8,714 nt of DNA, taken from contig CANHJA010000086.1 in NCBI GenBank assembly GCA_947460795.1, positions 1 to 8,714 on the forward strand, written 5' to 3'. Source of the DNA: Bacteroidota bacterium. Its GTDB lineage: Bacteria; Bacteroidota; Bacteroidia; Chitinophagales; Chitinophagaceae. A model generated the notes under the pieces. The model saw only the letters and a program-made list of their open reading frames with translations. It ran no database searches and was not told the DNA's origin. This document shows, piece after piece, positions 1 to 6,351 of the stretch. Position 1 is the first letter of the stretch. The number at the start of each line of letters is the position of its first letter. The translations under genes were made by a program, and so were the position numbers.

Positions 1-15
1 AATTAATTTCTTCAT
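1..15 (-). CDS. Start of a cobalamin-riboswitch-controlled gene (5 codons only)
   Basis: An ATG on the minus strand at 15-13 opens a frame reading MKKLI before the window ends, so only the start of the gene is present. It lies downstream of a full cobalamin riboswitch on the same strand with no other gene between, so its expression is probably B12-dependent. The basic-then-hydrophobic beginning fits a signal peptide. In Bacteroidota such riboswitches usually control TonB-dependent B12 receptors (BtuB) or other B12 uptake and synthesis genes, so an outer-membrane B12 receptor is a reasonable guess. The product cannot be identified from five residues. There is no Shine-Dalgarno sequence; the bases before the ATG are A/T-rich, as is normal in this phylum. 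Confidence 0.6.
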
Positions 16-82
16 TTTTTATAGAAATTTAAAAAATGGGAAAATGAAAATAAACACAGAAATTGTATCTATGCTTACCGTT

Positions 83-299
83 GGTTTTATTCCCGAAACC
101 ATCGTAAAATTTTGTCTTAGGCAGGTCTTCTGACTTATCTCCTTCATCGCTTTGGCCTTCCCATTTGTTGTCAAAAATCAAACAGTGGCATGAAATCAAA
201 AACGATTTTAAGAGCTTACAGCACCGGGTAGTGTTACTGAATTTCACAGTATTCCCTTTTCATCTTTCATTTTTAAATAAAAAATTAAGGACACCTAAT
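83..299 (-). ncRNA. Cobalamin (AdoCbl-type) riboswitch
   Basis: Read on the minus strand, the conserved blocks appear in order. They are a 5' GGT near 293-297; GGGAAT at 251-256; a GTGAAATTCAG block followed by the L5 region ACCCGGTGCTGTAAG; GCCACTG (the B12-box part) at 183-189; GGGAAGGCC further on; and AGTCAGAAGACCTGCC at 120-135. The closing stem pairs TTAGG (294-298) with CCTAA (117-121). Downstream a small hairpin (GGTTT/AAACC, 83-100) carries a loop with CGGG (92-95). This is complementary to CCCG in L5 (225-228) and is the expected L5-L13 kissing interaction. The coordinates include that hairpin. It lies about 68 nt before the start codon at 15, so it does not itself cover the start. 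How binding changes expression is not visible. Confidence 0.95.
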
Positions 300-306
300 A
301 CAAGAG

Positions 307-314
307 CAAAAGTA
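307..314 (-). promoter_or_regulatory. -7 promoter element for the riboswitch transcript
   Basis: The minus strand reads TACTTTTG, an exact match to the Bacteroidota -7 element TAnnTTTG. Initiation a few bases downstream, near 302-304, would start the RNA just before the riboswitch 5' end at about 299. The agreement of two independent signals makes this convincing. No clear -33 TTG is seen at the usual distance. Confidence 0.65.
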
Positions 315-346
315 ATGATTAATTATGAATGTTGAATGGTTAATTT

Positions 347-360
347 TTACCAAATAGTTA
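347..360 (+). promoter_or_regulatory. Candidate regulator site shared with the phosphate gene region
   Basis: TTACCAAATAGTTA matches the core TTACCAAATTRTTA, which occurs twice on the minus strand at 7065-7138 in front of the PhoU-like/PiT operon. It differs from the closer copy at one of 14 positions. It points towards cphA, whose ATG is about 195 bp away. It also lies about 44-57 bp upstream of the predicted start of the divergent riboswitch transcript, so it could act on either gene. The role is inferred; no known regulator is assigned. Confidence 0.35.
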
Positions 361-503
361 TCAAAAAAATTTTCACAGAATACACAAAGTTTTTAGAGTG
401 CTTATTGAATGATGACCGTGCCTTATTATCAACAAAAACAGGATTCCCTGACAACCGAAATCTAACATACGGCAACATTTTTAAAATTCTTTTCACAAAA
501 AAG

Positions 504-533
504 TTGCTATTAATTTTAGAAAGAATTACTTTG
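504..533 (+). promoter_or_regulatory. Possible cphA promoter
   Basis: A TTG at 504-506 is followed after 19 bases by TTACTTTG (526-533), one mismatch from the Bacteroidota -7 consensus TAnnTTTG. Transcription would start about 15-20 bases before the cphA ATG at 555. The match is imperfect and the region is AT-rich, so this is tentative. The rest of 361-503 holds no gene or structure that I recognise. Confidence 0.35.
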
Positions 534-554
534 AAGTCTTAAATAATTTAGCAG

Positions 555-3176
555 ATGAAAATTCTTGAAATTAAAGTAATGAAAGGTCCCAATTATTGGA
601 GTGTAAATCGCCACAAATTGGTTGTGATGTTGTTGGATTTAGAGGATTTAGAAGAAAAACCAACTAACAAAATTGAAGGTTTTTTAGATAGAATAAAATT
701 TACCTTTCCTACCATGTTTTCGCACAGATGCAGCGAGGGTGTTGAAGGTGGTTTTTTTAAGCGGGTGGAAGATGGTACCTGGATGGGACATGTGATAGAA
801 CACATCGCTTTGGAATTGCAAACACTTGCTGGGATGAACACTGGTTTTGGGAGAACAAGAGGTGCCGGTAAAGAAGGTGTTTACCATGTAGTATTTTCAT
901 ATGAAGAGGAAGAAGTAGGAAAACAAACCGCAAAAGCCTCTGTTGAAATTGCAGAAAAATTAATTGAAGGAGTTGAATTTAATTTAGATTCTTATATTCA
1001 AGAATTAAGAGAAATTCGTGAAAAATTTCGTCTTGGCCCCAGCACAGGATCTATTGTAACAGAAGCCATCAACCGAAACATTCCTTGGATTCGATTAAAT
1101 AAACATTCATTGGTTCAACTCGGTTATGGAAAAAATCAAAAACGCATACAAGCAACTGTGGCGAGCACTACCAGCAATATTGCGGTAGAAATAGCTTGTG
1201 ATAAAGAGGATACCAAAAATTTATTAGAAGCAGCAGAAGTTCCTGTACCGAGAGGTCGAATTATTTATGATGCTGAAGGATTAGAAGCGGCAGTTCAGAA
1301 AATTGGTTATCCAATCGTGTTAAAACCAATTAATGGAAATCATGGTCGAGGTGCTACAACAAATATTTTAGATTGGGAAAGTGCCTTATTGGCCCTCGAA
1401 ATTGCTCAAAAACATGGTCGTGCTGTAATTTGTGAAAAATTTATTACAGGGCATGATTTTAGATTATTAGTAATTGATTTTAAATTTATTTGTGCTGCAA
1501 AAAGAACCCCTGCATGTGTTACAGGTAATGGGAAAGATACTTTACAGGAATTAATCAATGAAGTAAATCAGGATCCTCGTCGTGGTTTTGGACATGAAAA
1601 AGTATTGACTCAAATTAAAATTGATGCCGTTACAGAAAAAATTTTATTGGACAAAGGGCTCACATTGGATAGCATTATTCCGAAAGAAGAAATATTGTAT
1701 TTAAAACCGACAGCCAATTTAAGTACCGGTGGAACCTCAACTGATGTAACCGATTTTGTGCATCCAAATAATATATTTTTAGCAGAAAGAATCGCCCGAA
1801 TTATTGGATTGGATATTTGTGGGATTGATATCATGGCATCTGATTTATCGACGCCTTTAGAAGAAAACGGAGGAGCTGTTTTAGAAGTAAATGCTGCACC
1901 TGGCTTCAGAATGCACATTGATCCCAGCGAAGGTTTGGCTAGAAACGTGGCGGAGCCTGTTATTGACATGCTATATCCTCCTGGAAGTTCGGCTCGCATT
2001 CCTATCATTGCTATTTCTGGGACTAATGGAAAAACTACCACTACCCGATTGACTGCTCATTTGGTAAAAAACATGGGGCATAAAGTGGGTTTCACAACCA
2101 GTGAAGGAGTTTATATTCAAAACCAAATGATGGTAAAAGGTGATTGCACAGGGCCTGTTAGTGCAGAATTTGTTTTAAAAGATCCTACTGTAGATTTTGC
2201 CGTACTGGAATGTGCAAGAGGTGGCATACTTCGTGCCGGATTAGGATTTCATAAATGTGACATCGGAATAGTAACGAATATCAGCGCAGATCATTTGGGA
2301 TTAAATGGTATTGAAACCATCGAACAATTGGCAAGAGTAAAAGCTGTAGTAGTTAAAAGCGTAATGAAAGAAGGCTATGCGATATTGAATGCAGATGATG
2401 ATCTAGTTTACGGAATGAGAAAAGAGTTAGATTGCCATGTTGCGTTGTTTAGTATGAGCTCTAATAGCAAACGAATTAAAGAACATTGTGATAAAAATGG
2501 CATTGCGGCAATTTATGATGAAACTACCGATTGGATATACATTCAAAAAGGTGCTTGGAAAATTCAAATAGAAAAAGCACATCAAATTCCGTTAACACAA
2601 GGTGGGAAAGCATTGTTTAATGTATTGAATATTATGCCTGCAGTTTTGGCTGGTTATTTAAGGGGTTTTACAGTCGTAGATATTCGTCAGGCTTTGGGCA
2701 CATTTATTCCAAATGCAGCACAAACACCTGGAAGAATGAATTTATTTCAATTTAAAAACTTCCAAGTATTGGCAGATTATGCGCACAATCCTGCTGGTTT
2801 TGCTGTGCTAAAACAATATGTAGATAAAACCATTGCATCTAAAAAAATTGGTTTAATTGCTGGAACAGGCGATAGACGAGATGACGACATTCGTGAGCTA
2901 GGCGTAATTGCAGCTTCTATGTTTGATGAAATTATTATTAGACAAGATAAACATCTTCGTGGTCGCTCTGAAATAGAAATCGTTGATTTATTAAAAGAAG
3001 GGATTTTCAGTGTTAAAAAAGACATGAAAGTCACTGTAATATTAAAAGAATTAGAAGCCATTGATTATGCAATAGAACATGCCACTAAAGATTGCTTTAT
3101 TGTGGTTTGCAGCGATGTAGTTACAGATGCATTGAAACATATTCAAGATTTAAAAAACAGCGAAGATTTACAATAA
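555..3176 (+). CDS. cphA: Cyanophycin synthetase
   Basis: Makes cyanophycin, the cytoplasmic nitrogen store with a poly-aspartate backbone and arginine side chains, using ATP to add Asp and then Arg. The 873 residues match the usual CphA1 length. Order: an N-terminal domain (about 1-160) starting MKILEIKVMKGPNYWS and carrying GHVIEHIALELQ (78-89); an ATP-grasp domain (about 165-475) with GPSTGS (161-166), the nucleotide loop KPINGNHGRGA (257-267) and the metal-binding end EVNAAPGFRMHIDP (444-457); and a Mur-ligase-like domain (about 480-870) with P-loop SGTNGKTTTT (488-497), NISADHLG (575-582), DYAHNP (741-746) and GTGDRRDDD (770-778). All motifs look intact. The start is supported by the conserved N-terminus. 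It is the only gene of its transcript: divergent from the riboswitch gene and closed by its own terminator. No cyanophycinase or isoaspartyl peptidase lies in the window. Confidence 0.96.
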   Translation: MKILEIKVMKGPNYWSVNRHKLVVMLLDLEDLEEKPTNKIEGFLDRIKFTFPTMFSHRCSEGVEGGFFKRVEDGTWMGHVIEHIALELQTLAGMNTGFGRTRGAGKEGVYHVVFSYEEEEVGKQTAKASVEIAEKLIEGVEFNLDSYIQELREIREKFRLGPSTGSIVTEAINRNIPWIRLNKHSLVQLGYGKNQKRIQATVASTTSNIAVEIACDKEDTKNLLEAAEVPVPRGRIIYDAEGLEAAVQKIGYPIVLKPINGNHGRGATTNILDWESALLALEIAQKHGRAVICEKFITGHDFRLLVIDFKFICAAKRTPACVTGNGKDTLQELINEVNQDPRRGFGHEKVLTQIKIDAVTEKILLDKGLTLDSIIPKEEILYLKPTANLSTGGTSTDVTDFVHPNNIFLAERIARIIGLDICGIDIMASDLSTPLEENGGAVLEVNAAPGFRMHIDPSEGLARNVAEPVIDMLYPPGSSARIPIIAISGTNGKTTTTRLTAHLVKNMGHKVGFTTSEGVYIQNQMMVKGDCTGPVSAEFVLKDPTVDFAVLECARGGILRAGLGFHKCDIGIVTNISADHLGLNGIETIEQLARVKAVVVKSVMKEGYAILNADDDLVYGMRKELDCHVALFSMSSNSKRIKEHCDKNGIAAIYDETTDWIYIQKGAWKIQIEKAHQIPLTQGGKALFNVLNIMPAVLAGYLRGFTVVDIRQALGTFIPNAAQTPGRMNLFQFKNFQVLADYAHNPAGFAVLKQYVDKTIASKKIGLIAGTGDRRDDDIRELGVIAASMFDEIIIRQDKHLRGRSEIEIVDLLKEGIFSVKKDMKVTVILKELEAIDYAIEHATKDCFIVVCSDVVTDALKHIQDLKNSEDLQ

Positions 3177-3194
3177 CTTATTTTTTAGTCAAGT

Positions 3195-3232
3195 AAAAAA
3201 TGCTCCTTCTTTGTAAAAGCAGGAGCATTTTT
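3195..3232 (+). terminator. Intrinsic terminator after cphA
   Basis: ATGCTCCT and AGGAGCAT form the main stem, extended by A/T pairs outside and by CTTT/AAAG across a single mismatch inside, around a 3-base GTA loop (3213-3215). The 3' arm runs into TTTTT. It begins about 18 bases after the cphA stop and separates cphA from rimM. Confidence 0.85.
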
Positions 3233-3287
3233 ATATAAGATATAAAATTAATTCGCACAAAAAGAAGATTATTATACCGATACAATT

Positions 3288-3295
3288 TACTTTTG
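3288..3295 (+). promoter_or_regulatory. -7 promoter element of rimM-trmD
   Basis: TACTTTTG is an exact match to the Bacteroidota -7 element TAnnTTTG. It ends only four bases before the first ATG of rimM at 3300, so the message would begin at or next to the start codon. There is no TTG at the normal -33 distance. The upstream terminator makes a promoter in this 67-base gap likely. Confidence 0.55.
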
Positions 3296-3299
3296 ATAC

Positions 3300-3806
3300 A
3301 TGATGACATTAATAGGGAAAATAACTTCAGCACATGGTGTAAAAGGAGATATTGTTTTATCACATCAATTGCCATTGGATTTCGATACAAATTTATTGGA
3401 TGCAATTATGATTGAATTAAACCCCAAAAGCTATATTCCTTTTTTTATCAAAGAAATGAAAGAAACCCATGATGATGAAATGGTATTAACATTAGAGGAA
3501 ATTGACAATAGAGAAGATGCTAAAAAAATATTGAATAAAAATGTTTTTGCACCGCCTACTTTAAAAATAGAAATCAACAATGGAAATCGATGGACAGATT
3601 TAATTGGCTTCAGTTTATCTGATCAACATACATTAGAAATAGGGAAAATTGAAGATGTATATATCAATGGCGAACAAATTTTATTGGTTGTCAATTACAA
3701 TAACGAGGAAGTTTTAATTCCAATTTCTGATGAATTAATTATAGCCAATGACCCAAAACAAAAGAAAATAACACTCGAAATAGCCGACGGATTATTAGAA
3801 CTTTAA
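3300..3806 (+). CDS. rimM: Ribosome maturation factor RimM
   Basis: Assembly factor that binds ribosomal protein uS19 and helps the 30S head mature. The 168 residues are the normal family length. The N-terminal RimM barrel (about 4-85) opens with the typical IGKITSAHGVKGDI (5-18) and ends in a run like LEEIDNREDAKKILNKNVF (65-83). A C-terminal PRC-barrel (about 95-167) contains LIGFSL, the GKIEDVY strand, VLIPISDELI and the final LEIADGLLEL. There are two adjacent ATG codons (3300 and 3303); either gives a normal N-terminus, and no Shine-Dalgarno sequence helps choose. The trmD start is 7 bases past the stop, so the two are co-transcribed as in many bacteria. Sequence conservation of RimM is modest, but motif order and the trmD neighbour make the call firm. 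Confidence 0.93.
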   Translation: MMTLIGKITSAHGVKGDIVLSHQLPLDFDTNLLDAIMIELNPKSYIPFFIKEMKETHDDEMVLTLEEIDNREDAKKILNKNVFAPPTLKIEINNGNRWTDLIGFSLSDQHTLEIGKIEDVYINGEQILLVVNYNNEEVLIPISDELIIANDPKQKKITLEIADGLLEL

Positions 3807-3813
3807 CTGCAAC

Positions 3814-4485
3814 ATGAGATTTGATATTATTACATTAATGCCAGAATTATTGGAAAGTCCTTTCAATCATTCTATTTTAAAACGAGCGAAAGAAAAAGGT
3901 TTATTGCATGTTCATTTGCATCAATTAAGAGAATATGCCATTAATAAACATGGTCAAGTAGATGACATGCAATATGGAGGCGGCGCAGGTATGGTGATGA
4001 TGTGTGAGCCATTGAGTAACTTAATTGAAAAATTAATGAGTGAAAGAAAATACGATGAGGTCATTTATTTAACGCCTGATGGGAAAAACTATCATCAAAA
4101 AATAGCCAATACCCTTTCATTAAAAGAAAATGTGCTGCTTATATGTGGTCATTACAAAGGCATTGATCAACGAATTAGAGATTTATATGTTACCCTTGAA
4201 ATTTCAATTGGAGATTATGTATTGAGTGGCGGCGAACTTGCAGCTGCTATTTTAGTGGACAGCATTGGCAGATTAATTCCTGGTGTTTTAAATGATGAAA
4301 CTTCGGCTCTTACTGATTCTCATCAGGATGGCTTGCTAGCTCCACCTGTTTATACAAGACCTGCTGAATTTAAAGGGTTAAGCGTGCCAGATGTTTTACT
4401 TAGTGGAAATTTTAAACTTATTGAAGAATGGCGACAAGATCAAGCATTAAAAAGAACGGAAGATAGAAGGCCAGATATGCTTTAA
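3814..4485 (+). CDS. trmD: tRNA (guanine-37-N1)-methyltransferase TrmD
   Basis: Methylates N1 of G37 next to the anticodon of tRNAs using S-adenosylmethionine, which prevents +1 frameshifting. The 223 residues cover the whole SPOUT family protein. Visible hallmarks are MRFDIITLMPE at the start, QYGGGAGMVM (53-62), LICGHYKGIDQRI (109-121), and the trefoil-knot SAM site IGDYVLSGGELA (132-143). R153 in GRLIPGVL and D168 in TDSHQDGLL correspond to the catalytic arginine and aspartate of the E. coli enzyme. YTRPAEFKGLSVPDVLLSGNF (180-200) is followed by the C-terminal tRNA-binding helices with IEEWRQ. It follows rimM by 7 bases and is the last gene of the unit, before a strong terminator. Nothing appears to be missing. 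Confidence 0.97.
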   Translation: MRFDIITLMPELLESPFNHSILKRAKEKGLLHVHLHQLREYAINKHGQVDDMQYGGGAGMVMMCEPLSNLIEKLMSERKYDEVIYLTPDGKNYHQKIANTLSLKENVLLICGHYKGIDQRIRDLYVTLEISIGDYVLSGGELAAAILVDSIGRLIPGVLNDETSALTDSHQDGLLAPPVYTRPAEFKGLSVPDVLLSGNFKLIEEWRQDQALKRTEDRRPDML

Positions 4486-4500
4486 TTTAACCTCATTATA

Positions 4501-4535
4501 AAAAAAACCGTTTAGATATTCTAAACGGTTTTTTT
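4501..4535 (+). terminator. Bidirectional terminator between trmD and the phosphate permease gene
   Basis: A perfect 8-bp stem CCGTTTAG/CTAAACGG with a 5-base loop (4516-4520) is flanked by seven A on the left and seven T on the right. It therefore works as an intrinsic terminator on both strands. It begins 15 bases after the trmD stop and lies 20 bases from the stop of the convergent permease gene. Confidence 0.93.
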
Positions 4536-4555
4536 ATTATTTAAATTAAATTGAA

Positions 4556-6262
4556 TTATATAAAATTGCTGACAACCCAATAAGTTAGAGCAGCAACAAT
4601 AGCACTTACTGGAATCGTAAGTATCCAAGCCCACAATAAATTAATGGTAACACCCCATCTTACTGCGCTTAAACGCTTGGTAGCACCAACACCAATAATT
4701 GCACCGGTAATTGTATGAGTTGTAGAAACCGGAATACCCATTTGTTCCGTTAAAAATAAGGTAGTTGCACCAGCTGTTTCTGCACAAACCCCTTCCAATG
4801 GTGATACTTTTGTGATTTTAGTACCCATGGTTTTCACAATTTTCCAACCACCACTCAATGTACCTAACCCAATGGCAGCGTAGCAAGCAATAGGAACCCA
4901 GTTTGGCATATCTTTAATATCAAGGATGTCGCCATTAGCAACTAATGCAGCAGCTATAATACCCATTACTTTTTGCGCATCATTACCTCCATGACCAATA
5001 CTGAAACCTGCACTGCTAAGTAATTGTAAACGTTTGAATACAGTGGCTTGACGACCAGCACTTGGTTCATGTACTTTTTCACTCCAAATGAATGTTAATA
5101 TAAAAATTAATAATCCGCCAATCATAAAATAACGCAAAGTTCTGTTGTCACTATCACCAACTACTTTCACAATATCTTTATGAATATTCATATTCATTTT
5201 TTCTTTAAATTTAATTGCATCCGCTGGATTCATGTTTTGTTTAGCAATCATCATTGATATCATTGAATCAAAGCCTACTTCATAATATTTTTTTGCAACT
5301 GGTTTTAGACTGTCAACAGCTGTTTTTGCAAGTTCATATTGAACTTTAATACTTTCATCTTTTTTAGAACGTATTTTTAACAATTCTGTTTTGTAATAAG
5401 CGTTCAATTTATCACCAAAGCGACTTGTAATTGTGGTTTTAATATCAACATTATTTTCAATTTGAGTAGCTACCCAATCTGCTCCTTTTGATTCATATTG
5501 ATGAATAAATGGTTTTGAAGCAGCTAAAGCCTTTTCTGCTTTATCCACCTTCATTTGAGCTTCTTCAATTTTCTTTTTGATTTCGGCTTGTTTTTCTGGA
5601 TTGGTTTCCTTCTCTAATTTGATAGTTTCATCTTTTACAATTTTACTATTTTTATCTATTCGATAAAACTTAGAAACATTTTCATTGATTTTATTTTCTT
5701 GAAAATTTTGAAATAAAAGCCAAATCCCTACTGCCATCAAGGCAAATATTCCACACTTAATCCAAGTATTTCTGTTAATCATAACAAAAGTAAATAACAT
5801 GGAAATAAGCATCCCTATTAACGGGGCTAAAAAAATGAAAGAAATCGTTTTCCAAATTTTTGTACTGTCTACAATTTGTGCAACATCTAAAGAAGAATCT
5901 TTCATCCATGCTGCTGTTAATGCTGCGCCAGCAAAACCGCCGATTAAAGTGTGAGATGAAGATGATGGAATACCGAACCACCAGGTAAGTAAATTCCAAA
6001 ATATAGCGGCTATTAAACCCGAAAAAATTACTGGTAATGTGATATATTCTTTAAAAACTGTTTTACCAATCGTATTTGCGACAGCATGGTCTTTGAAAAT
6101 AAAAAAGGCAATCACATTAAAAAAGGCCGCCCACAATACGGCTTGAAAAGGAGTTAATACTTTCGTAGAAACAACCGTTGCAATCGAATTGGCTGCGTCG
6201 TGAAATCCATTGATATAATCAAATATCAAGGCAAGGATAATAATAATTAGTACAAATGTCAT
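4556..6262 (-). CDS. PiT-family inorganic phosphate permease with a large central insert
   Basis: Inner-membrane transporter of the PiT family (PitA-like), which imports phosphate, usually as a metal-phosphate complex driven by the proton gradient or by sodium. Both inverted-repeat signatures are present: NGFHDAANSIAT (18-29) with GIPSSSSHTLIGGFAG (97-112) in the first half, and GHGGNDAQKVMG (423-434) with GIPVSTTHTITGAIIG (509-524) in the second. Membrane segments surround these. Residues about 186-372 form a charged insert without membrane segments. Part of it (about 205-250) is rich in K and E and looks coiled-coil. The whole protein is 568 residues against about 500 for E. coli PitA. The insert follows a hydrophobic segment (168-185) and precedes another (376-393). 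It is the second gene of an operon, 89 bases after the PhoU-like gene, which is a common partner of PiT permeases. The exact substrate and ion cannot be read from the sequence. Confidence 0.93.
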   Translation of the reverse strand: MTFVLIIIILALIFDYINGFHDAANSIATVVSTKVLTPFQAVLWAAFFNVIAFFIFKDHAVANTIGKTVFKEYITLPVIFSGLIAAIFWNLLTWWFGIPSSSSHTLIGGFAGAALTAAWMKDSSLDVAQIVDSTKIWKTISFIFLAPLIGMLISMLFTFVMINRNTWIKCGIFALMAVGIWLLFQNFQENKINENVSKFYRIDKNSKIVKDETIKLEKETNPEKQAEIKKKIEEAQMKVDKAEKALAASKPFIHQYESKGADWVATQIENNVDIKTTITSRFGDKLNAYYKTELLKIRSKKDESIKVQYELAKTAVDSLKPVAKKYYEVGFDSMISMMIAKQNMNPADAIKFKEKMNMNIHKDIVKVVGDSDNRTLRYFMIGGLLIFILTFIWSEKVHEPSAGRQATVFKRLQLLSSAGFSIGHGGNDAQKVMGIIAAALVANGDILDIKDMPNWVPIACYAAIGLGTLSGGWKIVKTMGTKITKVSPLEGVCAETAGATTLFLTEQMGIPVSTTHTITGAIIGVGATKRLSAVRWGVTINLLWAWILTIPVSAIVAALTYWVVSNFI

Positions 6263-6311
6263 TGTTTGATTTTTAATTTTTAATAATTAATATGTCATGT
6301 ACTGAAAAAAT

Positions 6312-6348
6312 AAAATTAGCACATTCGCATATTAAAAAATTAGCACAT
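6312..6348 (-). repeat. Pair of 13-bp direct repeats between the PhoU-like and permease genes
   Basis: AAAATTAGCACAT (plus-strand reading) occurs exactly at 6312-6324 and 6336-6348, an offset of 24 bases, inside the 89-base gap of the operon. On the mRNA it reads ATGTGCTAATTTT twice. It may be a small tandem duplication. I see no promoter element or strong hairpin in this gap, so the two genes probably share one transcript. Confidence 0.7.
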
Positions 6349-6351
6349 GAA

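Noticed and set aside
29..247. Minus-strand open frame of 72 codons
   Set aside because: It lies within the cobalamin riboswitch and its leader; the conserved RNA blocks explain the sequence and the peptide looks random.
336..542. Plus-strand open frame of 68 codons upstream of cphA
   Set aside because: It resembles no family I know, is composed like AT-rich spacer, starts in the region of a candidate operator and runs across the probable cphA promoter.
593..887. Two minus-strand open frames opposite the start of cphA
   Set aside because: They are shadows of a strongly conserved coding region on the other strand.
1610..2041. 143-codon minus-strand open frame opposite the middle of cphA
   Set aside because: It is antisense to the conserved ATP-grasp end and Mur P-loop, and has no promoter or recognisable domain.
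2777..3061. 94-codon minus-strand open frame opposite the end of cphA
   Set aside because: It is a shadow of the conserved Mur-ligase C-terminal region.
3178..3405. 75-codon minus-strand open frame over the cphA-rimM gap
   Set aside because: It covers the cphA terminator, the rimM promoter and the conserved rimM start; no protein family is visible.
5775..5999. 74-codon minus-strand open frame inside the permease gene
   Set aside because: It is an alternative frame of the well-supported PiT membrane region.
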